Positions 37,263 to 48,444 of a stretch of DNA of 64,000 nt are shown here, in pieces. How positions within the stretch are numbered: position 1 is the stretch's first letter; every line of letters begins with the position of its first letter. The position numbers were made by a program, and so were the translations under genes. The stretch spans positions 154,982 through 218,981 of the forward strand of contig NZ_BMMK01000002.1 in the NCBI RefSeq assembly GCF_014645795.1, written 5' to 3'. The notes below the pieces were generated by a model, which did no database searches, had not been told where the DNA came from, and saw nothing but the letters and a program-made list of their open reading frames with translations. Source of the stretch: Longimycelium tulufanense. GTDB lineage: Bacteria > Actinomycetota > Actinomycetes > Mycobacteriales > Pseudonocardiaceae.

Positions 37263-37453
37263 TCGATCACCGGACATGGCGGAAGAGCAGCTACAGTGGG
37301 CAGGAGAACGCCTGCGTGGAGGTGGCTTCCGCCAGCCGGTGTACCGCCGTGCGGGACTCGAAGGACCCCAACGGTCCCGTCCTGGTCTTCGGGCAAGCAG
37401 CCTTCACCGCTTTGCTCGGGAGCATCAAGGCGGGTCGGCTCGATCCGCGCTGA
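37259..37453 (+). CDS. DUF397 protein
   Basis: Small protein of 64 residues with the DUF397 signature: TWRKSSYSGQENACVEVA, then AVRDSKDPNGPVLVF and a final AFTALLGSIKAGRLD. Works with, and probably antagonises, the Scr1-type regulator encoded just upstream, with which it overlaps by ATGA (37259-37262). Ends 29 bp from the ftsK stop. Confidence 0.92.
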   Translation: MIDHRTWRKSSYSGQENACVEVASASRCTAVRDSKDPNGPVLVFGQAAFTALLGSIKAGRLDPR

Positions 37454-37482
37454 CCGCCGTGCCCGTCGGCGGGCGCAGCGGC

Positions 37483-39987
37483 TCACTCCTCGGCGGGGCT
37501 GCCGCCGCGGATCATCAGCAACAGCCCGTCCAGCTCGTCCGGCTTCACCAGGACCTCGCGGGCCTTCGAGCCCTCCGACGGCCCAACGACCCCCCGCGTC
37601 TCCAACAGGTCCATCAGCCGACCCGCCTTGGCGAAGCCGACCCGCAGCTTCCGCTGCAGCATCGACGTCGACCCGAACTGGCTACTGACAACCAGCTCCG
37701 CCGCCTGGATCAACAGCTCCAGGTCATCCCCGATGTCGGGGTCGATGTCCTTCTTCTCCCCCGGCTTCGCCGCCGTGACGCCCTCGGTGTACTCCGGCTC
37801 GGCCTGCTCCTTCGTGAACGAGACGACCTTGCCGATCTCCTCGTCCGTCACGAAAGCACCCTGCACCCGCACCGGCTTCCCCGCCCCCATCGGCAGATAC
37901 AGCCCGTCGCCCATGCCGATCAGCTTCTCGGCACCCGGCTGGTCCAGGATCACCCGCGAGTCCGTCAGCGACGACGTCGCGAACGCCAGCCGCGACGGCA
38001 CGTTCGTCTTGATCAGCCCGGTCACCACGTCCACCGAGGGCCGCTGCGTCGCCAGCACCAGGTGGATCCCGGCCGCCCGCGCCTTCTGCGTGATCCGCAC
38101 GACCGCGTCCTCCACGTCCCGCGGCGCGGTCATCATCAGGTCCGCCAGCTCGTCAACGATCGCCAGGATGTACGGGTACGGCCGGTACTCCCGCTCGCTC
38201 CCGGGCGGCGCGGTGATCTCCCCCGACTTCACCTTCCGGTTGTAGTCGTCGATGTGCCGCACCCGGCTGGCCTGCATGTCCTGGTACCGCTGCTCCATCT
38301 CCTCCACCAGCCAGGCCAGCGCGGCGGCCGCCTTCTTCGGCTGGGTGATGATGGGCGTGATCAGGTGTGGAATCCCCTCGTACGGCGTCAGTTCGACCAT
38401 CTTCGGGTCGATGAGGATCATCCGGACCTCGTCCGGCGTCGCCCGCGCCAGCAACGACACCAGCATCGAGTTGACGAAACTCGACTTGCCGGACCCGGTC
38501 GAACCGGCGACGAGCAGGTGCGGCATCTTCGCCAGGTTCGCCGTGACGAAGTGCCCCTCGATGTCCTTGCCCAGCCCGATGACCAGCGGGTGGCCGTCCT
38601 GCACAGCGTGCGCCGACTTGAGCACGTCTGCCAACCGCACCACTTCGCGGTCGGTGTTGGGCACCTCGATGCCCACCGCCGACTTCCCCGGGATCGGTGC
38701 GAGAAGCCGGACGTTGTCGGTCGCGACCGCGTACGCGATGTTCTTGGTCAGCGCGGTGATCTTCTCGACCTTGACGCCGGGCCCCAGCTCGACCTCGTAC
38801 CGGGTCACCGTCGGCCCCCGGGTGAAGCCGGTGACCTGGGCGTCGATGGAGAACTGCTCCAACACCCCGGTGATGGCCTCGATCATCGCGTCGTTCGCGC
38901 GGCTGCGCGCCCGCGGGGGCTCGCCCTCCTCCAGCAACGTCACCGGCGGCAACTGGTAGTCACCCTCGACCACCCGGGTCAGGGTCATCTTCGTCGCCGG
39001 CTTCTCGGCGGGCGCGTTCGCCTTGACCTGTCCCGGTTTGACCGGCTTCCGCGGCGCCGCCGGCTCCGGTTCCGGCCCTGCGGCAACGTCGTCCAGGCTG
39101 AGCTGCGAATCCTCGGCGTTCTCGGCCATGGACGCCTGCCGCCGGCGGGACGGCCGGCGCAACCGCACGCCGCTCTCGCCGTCCCGATCACGCTCGTCGG
39201 CCTCGGTCCGGGAACCCTCGTCCCCACCCTGGGTCAGCTGCCGCAGCCGTTCCGGGATCTCCCGCACCCGCGTACCGGTGATCAGCAAGAACCCGTACAC
39301 GCCAACCAAGACCAGCACCGGGACCGCGACCCACCGCGACAAGCCCCGTGCAACCGGATCACCGGCCAGGTAACCCAGCATCCCGCCGGCGTACATCCGG
39401 TGCAGGTTGTCCTGCGGCATGCCGGAAATCAGGTGGAACATCCCGAGCACCGGCAGAACCATGAGTAGCGACCCGGTCACGCGCCGAGGCCGCAAGTCCG
39501 GCCGCGGCTCGGTACGCATCAACAGCACGCCGGCAACCAGAAGCGCGATCGGCACGGCCATCGACACCGCACCGACGCCGCTGCGCACCGCCCGTTCGAT
39601 CCAGGCACCGACGGGCCCGCCCGCACGCCACCACACACCGGCGGCGGTGATGATCGACAGGACGATCAGTCCCAGGGCGATCCCGTCCCGCCGGTGCGCC
39701 GGCTCGATCTCCTTGGTGCGCCCGATCGCCCGGGCGGCCGAACCCACGCCCCGCGCGAGCAGGCTCCAGCCCTTGGCGACGGTCTGGCCGACCGTCGGCC
39801 CACCGCCACGCGCGGGCCGCCTCTTGCCCGCCGTGCCCTTGGCCGAACCGCCGGTGCGGCGGCGCGCCGTTGACCGCGACCGGGCTCCGGACTTGGCTGA
39901 GGAGCTGGCGGAACCTGCCCGCGGCTTGCTCCCGCCGCGGGCCCGTGACGTGCTTCGACCCTTCGTCGACGTCGTCCGGCTGCCCAT
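37483..39987 (-). CDS. ftsK: FtsK/SpoIIIE DNA translocase
   Basis: Septal ATP-driven DNA pump, 834 residues. After a basic, Ser/Arg-rich N-terminus come four membrane segments (about 90-260), a charged linker, the motor domain with Walker A GSTGSGKSSFVNS and Walker B ILAIVDELADLMM, and the C-terminal winged-helix gamma domain GSTSMLQRKLRVGFAKAGRLM, which reads orientation sequences. I chose the ATG at 39987 because MGSRTTSTKGRS opens the basic region and a TACCGT -10 box lies 7 bases before it. Confidence 0.94.
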   Translation of the reverse strand: MGSRTTSTKGRSTSRARGGSKPRAGSASSSAKSGARSRSTARRRTGGSAKGTAGKRRPARGGGPTVGQTVAKGWSLLARGVGSAARAIGRTKEIEPAHRRDGIALGLIVLSIITAAGVWWRAGGPVGAWIERAVRSGVGAVSMAVPIALLVAGVLLMRTEPRPDLRPRRVTGSLLMVLPVLGMFHLISGMPQDNLHRMYAGGMLGYLAGDPVARGLSRWVAVPVLVLVGVYGFLLITGTRVREIPERLRQLTQGGDEGSRTEADERDRDGESGVRLRRPSRRRQASMAENAEDSQLSLDDVAAGPEPEPAAPRKPVKPGQVKANAPAEKPATKMTLTRVVEGDYQLPPVTLLEEGEPPRARSRANDAMIEAITGVLEQFSIDAQVTGFTRGPTVTRYEVELGPGVKVEKITALTKNIAYAVATDNVRLLAPIPGKSAVGIEVPNTDREVVRLADVLKSAHAVQDGHPLVIGLGKDIEGHFVTANLAKMPHLLVAGSTGSGKSSFVNSMLVSLLARATPDEVRMILIDPKMVELTPYEGIPHLITPIITQPKKAAAALAWLVEEMEQRYQDMQASRVRHIDDYNRKVKSGEITAPPGSEREYRPYPYILAIVDELADLMMTAPRDVEDAVVRITQKARAAGIHLVLATQRPSVDVVTGLIKTNVPSRLAFATSSLTDSRVILDQPGAEKLIGMGDGLYLPMGAGKPVRVQGAFVTDEEIGKVVSFTKEQAEPEYTEGVTAAKPGEKKDIDPDIGDDLELLIQAAELVVSSQFGSTSMLQRKLRVGFAKAGRLMDLLETRGVVGPSEGSKAREVLVKPDELDGLLLMIRGGSPAEE

Positions 39988-39994
39988 ACCCCAC

Positions 39995-40000
39995 ACGGTA
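39995..40000 (-). promoter_or_regulatory. -10 box (TACCGT), leaderless promoter of ftsK
   Basis: TACCGT on the minus strand ends 7 bases before the ATG at 39987, with no ribosome site. Same layout as other first genes here. Confidence 0.5.
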
Positions 40001-40112
40001 GTCGCGCCAGCCCCTTCCATCCCAACCGTCACGATCTGCACAGCGGTTCAGTGGGCGCGAAGTTCTGGCCGGGCCCCCACGCGGCGGCTCGACGTGCAAT
40101 GCTGCAATCGTC

Positions 40113-40937
40113 ATGGTTGCTCTACCTTCGCTGCCGAACGAGCCGACACGCCGCAAGTCGGACCGCCGGGGCCGCGTCCCGGTCCTGTGGCGGGCACTGA
40201 TGCTGCTGGACCGGGCCTTCGTCGCCACCACCGGTCGGCTGGAGGTCACCGGCGGCATCCCGGAAGACCTGCGGGAACGCCCGCTCCTGCTCGCCGCCAA
40301 CCACATCGGCGTCTTCGACGTGTTCGTGTTGATCGCCGCCTGCCGCCGGATCGGTGTCGCACCCCGCTTCATGGCCACCGCGGGCCTGTTCGACACCCCG
40401 ATCGTCGGGGGCGTGCTACGACGCTCCGGACACGTCCGCGTCGACCGCGGCAAGGGACACGTGATCGAAGCCTTCCGGCACGCGGTCACCGCCCTGCAGG
40501 ACGGCGCGCCCGTGGTGCTCTACCCGGAGGGTCGGATCAGCCGTGATCCCGGGCTGTGGCCGGAACGCGGCAAGAGCGGCGTCGCGCGGATGGCGCTGGC
40601 CGCCCACGCACCCGTGGTGCCGGTGAGCCAGTGGGGCGCGCACGAGGCCGTCTACTGGGGCACGCCCTCGGTGCACGGCTGGTCGGACATCAAGCCGCTG
40701 GTCAAGTCGTGGCTGCGCGCGGTACGCAACCGCCCGACCTTCCGGGTGCACTTCGGGGCGCCGGTCGACCTTGCCGACCTGTCCGCCGATCGTCCCGGCG
40801 ACGCCATCCGTGCCCGCGACCGGATCATGCGGGCCATCACCGCCGACCTGGCCCCGCTGCGCCGGGACGAGCCGAACCTGCCGCGCTTCCACGACCCCAC
40901 GCGCCCGACCGACGGCTCCAGCCCCTGGAAGCCCTGA
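40113..40937 (+). CDS. Lysophospholipid acyltransferase (PlsC family)
   Basis: Membrane-associated acyltransferase of 274 residues, probably acting on 1-acylglycerol-3-phosphate in phospholipid synthesis. Motif I is ANHIGVFD (the H-x4-D catalytic pair) near residue 62; motif III is YPEGRIS near 138. Substrate specificity is inferred. ATG at 40113 is divergent from ftsK. The stop lies within the outer arm of a large terminator. Confidence 0.88.
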   Translation: MVALPSLPNEPTRRKSDRRGRVPVLWRALMLLDRAFVATTGRLEVTGGIPEDLRERPLLLAANHIGVFDVFVLIAACRRIGVAPRFMATAGLFDTPIVGGVLRRSGHVRVDRGKGHVIEAFRHAVTALQDGAPVVLYPEGRISRDPGLWPERGKSGVARMALAAHAPVVPVSQWGAHEAVYWGTPSVHGWSDIKPLVKSWLRAVRNRPTFRVHFGAPVDLADLSADRPGDAIRARDRIMRAITADLAPLRRDEPNLPRFHDPTRPTDGSSPWKP

Positions 40938-41001
40938 CCAAGCCCTGGCAGCCCCTGATCACCGGTGACGACAGTGTTCCCCGGTGATCAGGGGCTGGTG
41001 G

Positions 41002-41008
<7 letters not shown>
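40931..41008. terminator. Nested bidirectional terminator containing both stop codons
   Basis: The inner stem is 17 bp and perfect (40949-40965 with 40981-40997, 15-base loop). The outer stem is 10 bp and perfect (40931-40940 with 40999-41008). The outer arms include the acyltransferase stop (40935-40937) and the RNase J stop (41002-41004). Confidence 0.85.
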
Positions 41009-43844
<2,836 letters not shown>

Positions 43845-43887
43845 TCAGCTGGTCGGCACGGGTCAGCCACGGTTTCCCGCGGCCCGC

Positions 43888-44514
43888 TCAGATGCCGCGC
43901 CGGGCCGCCCGCACCCGGGCGATACTGACCTGGTCACCCTCGAAGTCGACCTCGGCGGCTTCCCGGCCGTAGGCGTAGAGCAGCAGCTCACCGGGCTGGC
44001 CGACCAGGGTCACCGTGTCGGGACCGCGCCGGCCGGTGATCTCGGCGCCGTCCGGCCGGCGCAGGACAACACCCACCGGGACCTTGCGGAGCAGCACCCG
44101 GGCGAACCGGGTGAGCACCGACCACAGCTCGCCGTCCCGATCCGGGTCGGCGGGGCGGGGGCGCCAGCCCTCCTGGGCCCGCCGGACGTCCTCGTGGTGC
44201 ACGAAGAACTCGGCGGCGTTGCCTGCCCGGTCCGCCGCCTCGAGCCCGAACACCGACCAGCGGGGCGGGCCGTTGCGGATCGTGTCCACCAGCTTCGGCC
44301 ACGGCCAGCGCTGATAGCGGCGCTCGACGAGGTGGGTGTAACCGGCGAACGCGTTGACGAAGTACCCGGACACGGCGTCGGGCCGCCGCTCCCGGACCAG
44401 GAGGTGCACGGCGAGGTCCCGGGTGTGCCAGGGGGTGCACAACGTGGGCGCGTCCGGCCCGACCTCGTCGAAGAGGTCGGCGAGCTGACGACGTTCCGTA
44501 CGGGCCACGCTCAT
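43888..44514 (-). CDS. TIGR03085-family protein (DinB/maleylpyruvate-isomerase fold)
   Basis: Actinobacterial protein of 208 residues with a putative metal-binding four-helix bundle. Features: SVARTERRQLADLFDEVGPDAPTLCTPW at the start, TRDLAVHLLVRE, and EFFVHHEDVRRAQ with the likely metal-binding His residues. Function unknown; some relatives act as thiol-dependent isomerases. ATG at 44514 is probably leaderless. Monocistronic. Confidence 0.82.
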   Translation of the reverse strand: MSVARTERRQLADLFDEVGPDAPTLCTPWHTRDLAVHLLVRERRPDAVSGYFVNAFAGYTHLVERRYQRWPWPKLVDTIRNGPPRWSVFGLEAADRAGNAAEFFVHHEDVRRAQEGWRPRPADPDRDGELWSVLTRFARVLLRKVPVGVVLRRPDGAEITGRRGPDTVTLVGQPGELLLYAYGREAAEVDFEGDQVSIARVRAARRGI

Positions 44515-44520
44515 GGTGCG

Positions 44521-44526
44521 ACCCTA
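44521..44526 (-). promoter_or_regulatory. -10 box (TAGGGT), leaderless promoter of the TIGR03085 gene
   Basis: TAGGGT ends 6 bases before the ATG at 44514. TAGGGTCGCACCATG is shared exactly with the Scr1-like regulator (36390-36404). Confidence 0.55.
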
Positions 44527-44669
44527 GTAGCCCTGGTCGGGAAAGCCAGGCGCACCGCCGGATCGGCCGAACGTCCACCCCGGGCGACGGCCACCCGGAC
44601 CCGTCCTCGTGTCCGCCCCGGCGCAGCAGCGTCCGCCCGAGGATTTGCCGACGACAGTCCCTGACCTGG

Positions 44670-45056
44670 TCAGATGCCCTCGACGGAGGGGCCGGCACCG
44701 CGCAGGGCACGCACGGCGCCGTCGAGGTCCTGCTCCCTCACCAGGACGTAGTCGGTGTCGTAGGTGGAGATCGCGAACAGCGAGATGCCGGCGTCGGCCA
44801 GTGCGCCGGAGAGGTCGGCCATGATGCCGGTGAGCGCGAAGTCGAGCGGTCCCCGCACGGCCAGGGCGCGCCAGCCCTGCTCCACCCGGGCACCCTCCAG
44901 CGTCACCGTCTCCGGGCAGACCACGGAGAGCTCGCCCGGGGCGCGGGTCACCGACACCAGCCCGCCCGCCTGCCACACGCCTTCGGGAAGGGCCTCGTCC
45001 GGCGCGAACCTGGCGATGACGTAGCGCTCGGGTAGAAGATCCAGCGTCAGACCCAT
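44670..45056 (-). CDS. ACT-domain protein
   Basis: Small cytoplasmic protein of 128 residues with two ACT-like halves; the C-terminal half reads LTGIMADLSGALADAGISLF and AISTYDTDYVLV. This resembles the amino-acid-sensing ACT proteins annotated as CASTOR-like in bacteria. The ligand cannot be predicted. ATG at 45056 follows GGAAGG. Not obviously in an operon with its neighbours. Confidence 0.8.
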   Translation of the reverse strand: MGLTLDLLPERYVIARFAPDEALPEGVWQAGGLVSVTRAPGELSVVCPETVTLEGARVEQGWRALAVRGPLDFALTGIMADLSGALADAGISLFAISTYDTDYVLVREQDLDGAVRALRGAGPSVEGI

Positions 45057-45191
45057 GTTCCGCCTTCCGTCGCCGATACCCCGGGCGCCATCGCGTGGGC
45101 CGAGCCGGTGATCCTGTCAGCTGCGCTGATTGACGCGCCGAGACCCTGTTACCCGAATCCTTGCTTATCCGGTTTCGGGGTCCAAAGTGGA

Positions 45192-45677
45192 TCAGCGGAA
45201 GAGGCTCAGCAGCCCGTGGACAAGTGCCCCGAGGTGCGTCTGGAGCACGCCCGGGGCAACAGCCACGACGAAGATCAACCATGCCCAGCGAGGGGTTCCG
45301 GGCCGCAAAAGCATTGCCACGGTGCCGTATGCGACGACAGCGGCGATGGCGGCGATCACCAGGTATGGCTCGATGGGGAGACTGGCGGCTGGGAGCGGCT
45401 CCCACAGCTTCCGCATCTGTCTGGTGATCCACCCGATGCCGTAGGAGGCACCGATGAGCCCTGTCGAGCCCAGGAGCGCCAGCAGCCACGCGCGTCGCTG
45501 ACCCACGACCGCGGCAGCGATCCAGCCGGAAAGAAACGCCACGATCGGGCTGAGGAACCATCCCAGCATCGCGTACACGACGCAGCCGTAGCCGGGGAGC
45601 GAGCATCGCTGGATGAACGTCCAGAAGACTGCCAAGGCCACGAACACGACGACGCCGACGATGCCGCCACGCAACAC
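45192..45677 (-). CDS. Integral membrane protein, unknown function
   Basis: Protein of 161 residues with four or five hydrophobic segments (about 5-20, 35-58, 65-85, 105-122 and 130-150). No catalytic motif or family recognised. GTG start at 45677 has neither a clear ribosome site nor a well-placed -10 box, so the start is uncertain. Confidence 0.55.
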   Translation of the reverse strand: MLRGGIVGVVVFVALAVFWTFIQRCSLPGYGCVVYAMLGWFLSPIVAFLSGWIAAAVVGQRRAWLLALLGSTGLIGASYGIGWITRQMRKLWEPLPAASLPIEPYLVIAAIAAVVAYGTVAMLLRPGTPRWAWLIFVVAVAPGVLQTHLGALVHGLLSLFR

Positions 45678-45857
45678 CGGGTTGTGCCTACAGTTTCCTT
45701 ACGCGGCCGCCTGATTCCGCACTGTCGTCCCGAAAACCTGTCTCGGTCGTATCCCCCACGTACGGGAAGTTACCGCGCTCGAAGGGACTTCCACTGTGCG
45801 CGGAAACCCGTTACGGCGTAGGTAGGGCTACTGGCCCGGGGCCGCGGGGCGCCGCAC

Positions 45858-46610
45858 TCAGCCTTCGGTGACCAGTGGGCTGGACGCGATCTCGGTTCCG
45901 TCGGACAGCGTGGAGATCTCGAAGTCGGCGAACGCGTTGGGCGCCGCCTTCTGCAGCTGGCGAAGGCACTCGATGGCGAGGGCACGGATCTCGACGTCGG
46001 CCGCCTCGGTCGCGCGCATGGCGATGAAGTGCCGCCATGCGCGGTAGTTGCCGGTGACGACGACGCGCGTCTCGGTGGCGTTGGGGAGCACGGTGCGTGC
46101 CGCCTGGCGCGCCTGCTTGCGTCGCAGGGTGGCGTTCGGCTCGTCGGCGAACCGCTTCTCCAGCCCGACCAGCAGCTCGTTGTACGCGTCCTGGGCGGCC
46201 TCGGTGGCGGCCAGGAACTTGGCGTGCAGTTCGGGGTCGGAGGCGATGACCTCCGGCTCGACCATCGCGGCCTTGCGCTCGGGCACGTACCGCTGGGAGA
46301 GCTGCGAGTAGGAGAAGTGGCGGTGCCGGATCAGCTCGTGGGTGAGCGAGCGGGACACGCCGGTGATGTAGAAGGTCACCGAGCCGTGCTCGAGCACCGA
46401 GAGGTGGCCGACCTCGAGGATGTGCCGGAGGTAACCGGCGTTGGTGGCGGTCGCCGGGTTCGGCTTGCGCCAGGACTGGTAGCAGGCCCGGCCGGCGAAC
46501 TCGGCGAGGGCCTCACCACCATCGGCGTCGGTGGACCACGGGACATCCGCGGGCGGGAAGAACTCCGTCTTGGCGATGAGCTGCACCTTCGGCGACACCG
46601 TCTCGACCAC
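45858..46610 (-). CDS. thyX: ThyX, flavin-dependent thymidylate synthase
   Basis: Makes dTMP from dUMP using methylene-THF and FAD, 250 residues, the usual length. The ThyX signature [14 protein letters not shown] is intact near residue 90, and the C-terminal RNWRHF-like segment appears as [12 protein letters not shown] chose the GTG at 46610 because GGGGA lies 8 bases upstream and the conserved sequence starts there; the open frame extends to 46748. Lies in the dapA-rnj neighbourhood as in Mycobacterium, here with three genes between. Confidence 0.94.
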   Translation of the reverse strand: MVETVSPKVQLIAKTEFFPPADVPWSTDADGGEALAEFAGRACYQSWRKPNPATATNAGYLRHILEVGHLSVLEHGSVTFYITGVSRSLTHELIRHRHFSYSQLSQRYVPERKAAMVEPEVIASDPELHAKFLAATEAAQDAYNELLVGLEKRFADEPNATLRRKQARQAARTVLPNATETRVVVTGNYRAWRHFIAMRATEAADVEIRALAIECLRQLQKAAPNAFADFEISTLSDGTEIASSPLVTEG

Positions 46611-46783
46611 GGTGACCGTCCCCTTTCTCCCCACCCGGCGCCGCGACGAGCGGACCGGCATCTCGACTCCCCGAACACCAGCAGCGTAAGCGCCTTCCCG
46701 GACGCAAAGCAGGCACCCGGTACGGCCAGTCGCCCTAGGTGACATCACTGATGATGCCCTGAAGATGTCGCTCTCCGCTTGAC

Positions 46784-46814
46784 TGACGTCATCCTTGACG
46801 TCACTCTGATGTCA
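46784..46814 (+). promoter_or_regulatory. Palindrome array TGACGTCA / TGACGTCA / TGATGTCA over the hicB-like start
   Basis: Three TGAYGTCA sites at 46784-46791, 46796-46803 and 46807-46814 are spaced 12 and 11 bp; the last ends on the A of the start codon. A fourth copy, TGACATCA, is at 46740-46747. They cover a possible promoter (TTGACT 46779-46784, CACTCT 46802-46807, 17-base spacer). Such arrays are typical operators of ribbon-helix-helix autoregulators. Confidence 0.65.
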
Positions 46815-47302
46815 TGCGACTCGATCCGTATGTCGAGCAGCTCCAGGATGCGCTCGGTGCCGCCGCGGCGAACGGTGACCGCGAGGTGCAGCGCGCCGCC
46901 GGGCTGCTCTCCGCAGGTTTGGAGCCGGCCGCCCGGCTGGCGTTGATGAACGCGTTGTCCGACCTCGCCGCCGAGGTCACCGCCGCCCTGGACGATCGCG
47001 TGGTGGAGGTCCGACTGGATGGTCGGGACCTGCGCGTCGTAGTCACCCCCACCGCCGGTGTCGAGGACGAGGAGCCCACTCCTCCCCCCATGCCGGAGGG
47101 CGGCGACATCAGCCGGATCACCCTCCGGCTGCTGGACGAGATCAAGGCGAAGGCCGAGCGGGCGGCGGCGGCGCAGGGGGTCTCGTTGAACGCATGGGTC
47201 TCCCAAGCCGTACAGGGGGCATTGAGTGGCACCAGGCGCGGGCGTGGTGACGACCACGACGGGCGCGGTGGCTCGCGGGTGCGCGGCTGGGTTCGAGGCT
47301 GA
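46814..47302 (+). CDS. HicB-like ribbon-helix-helix protein
   Basis: Protein of 162 residues. The N-terminal part has LDPYVEQLQDALGAAAANGD. A C-terminal ribbon-helix-helix motif, ISRITLRLLDEIKAKAERAA, is followed by GVSLNAWVSQAVQGAL, as in HicB-type antitoxins. No HicA-like toxin gene is next to it, so it is probably a DNA-binding regulator rather than half of a toxin pair. ATG at 46814 is at the end of the palindrome array, suggesting strict autoregulation. The DUF4097 gene follows after 22 bp. Confidence 0.78.
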   Translation: MRLDPYVEQLQDALGAAAANGDREVQRAAGLLSAGLEPAARLALMNALSDLAAEVTAALDDRVVEVRLDGRDLRVVVTPTAGVEDEEPTPPPMPEGGDISRITLRLLDEIKAKAERAAAAQGVSLNAWVSQAVQGALSGTRRGRGDDHDGRGGSRVRGWVRG

Positions 47303-47324
47303 CGGGGCCGAGAGGAAATCAACG

Positions 47325-48251
47325 ATGTCCACTGAGACGGGGAACGGGCCCACGCCGGAGCCCGAGGTGGTGCGGCAGCAGCACTTTCCGCTGACCGGGC
47401 CGGCGGAGCTGGACGTGCAGGTCGGTGCCGGCCTGGTCGAAGTGCGCCTGGATGCCGGGGCCGAGGACGGCGTGCACGTGAGCGTGCGGCACGCGCCGGA
47501 GGCGGCCGGGCCGTTCGCGACCGGCATCTCCGGGCTGGTGACCTGGGTGACGAGCCAGTTCGGTGGGGGTGGCGGGCAGCAGGAGGACGCGGCCGGCGAG
47601 GCGGTGCGGCAGACCCGGGTGGAGCAGGTCGGGCAGCGGCTCGTGGTGCGCGCCCCCACCTCGCTGCCGCTGAAGATGGTGCCGCTGGCGGTCACGGTCC
47701 ACGCGCCGGCTGGCTCGCGGGTGACGGTGAACAGCAAGGCGGCGGACGTGACCATTACCGGCAATGCCAACCGGCTCGACGTCAACACCGGTACCGGTGA
47801 TGTTTCGGTGGACCGTGTCGAAGATCGGACCTCGGTCTACACCGACACCGGGGACATCCGGCTCGGCGCGGTGCTGGGCAACCTGCGCGCCCGCACCGGA
47901 ACCGGCGACCTGGCGGTCTCCACGGTCGGTGCCTCCGCCACGCTCAACACCGCCAGCGGTGACGTGTGGGTGGGTGAGGTGACCGCGGACCTGTCGGTGC
48001 GTACCGGAACCGGCGATCTCAAGGTTGCCGATATCGCGGCCGGCCGGATCGAGTTGCAGACGGGTTCCGGCGAGATCCGCGTGGGAATCCGGGAGGGAAT
48101 TCCCGCCGAGGTGGACGTCTCCTCCGGGGCCGGCGAGGCGCAGAGCCAGCTGGATGTGCAGGACACGCCGCCGGCCGGTGAGACCGTCCCGGTGCGGCTT
48201 CGCGCCCACACCGGCGCGGGCAACGCCCTGGTGACCGGCGCCGCTGCCTGA
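47325..48251 (+). CDS. DUF4097 beta-helix protein
   Basis: Protein of 308 residues with the repetitive DUF4097 pattern TGTGDVSV, TDTGDIRL, TGTGDLAV, ASGDVWVG, TGTGDLKV and GSGEIRVG, which predicts a right-handed beta-helix. No signal peptide is evident. Function unknown. In an operon with the HicB-like regulator (ribosome site GAGAGGAA before ATG 47325), hence probably under its control. An intrinsic terminator follows. Confidence 0.85.
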   Translation: MSTETGNGPTPEPEVVRQQHFPLTGPAELDVQVGAGLVEVRLDAGAEDGVHVSVRHAPEAAGPFATGISGLVTWVTSQFGGGGGQQEDAAGEAVRQTRVEQVGQRLVVRAPTSLPLKMVPLAVTVHAPAGSRVTVNSKAADVTITGNANRLDVNTGTGDVSVDRVEDRTSVYTDTGDIRLGAVLGNLRARTGTGDLAVSTVGASATLNTASGDVWVGEVTADLSVRTGTGDLKVADIAAGRIELQTGSGEIRVGIREGIPAEVDVSSGAGEAQSQLDVQDTPPAGETVPVRLRAHTGAGNALVTGAAA

Positions 48252-48290
48252 GCGATCCGCACGGTTCGATCCGGTGGAACCAGGCGCTTT

Positions 48291-48332
48291 CCTGGTTCGC
48301 CCCGCTATTTTCGGCGGGGCGAACCAGGTTTT
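48291..48332 (+). terminator. Intrinsic terminator after the DUF4097 gene
   Basis: Arms 48291-48305 and 48314-48328 form a perfect 15-bp stem with an 8-base loop, followed by TTTTC. An upstream copy of the right-arm end, GAACCAGG at 48277-48284, can instead pair with 48291-48298, giving a competing hairpin. Confidence 0.85.
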
Positions 48333-48444
48333 CATGGGTCTACGCTGGCCGGTCGAAGCCCGTTTCATTGGCTATGCGCGGAAAACGCCACCCACCACCA
48401 GGCAGCTCGGCCGGTGACGACGAGTCCAGCGGCGAGCCGGCTTG

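Noticed and set aside
37276-39468. Plus-strand open frame of 730 codons
   Set aside because: Antisense of ftsK; His/Arg/Val-rich shadow.
46814-47302. HicAB toxin-antitoxin pair
   Set aside because: No HicA-like gene is adjacent; the neighbour is a DUF4097 protein.
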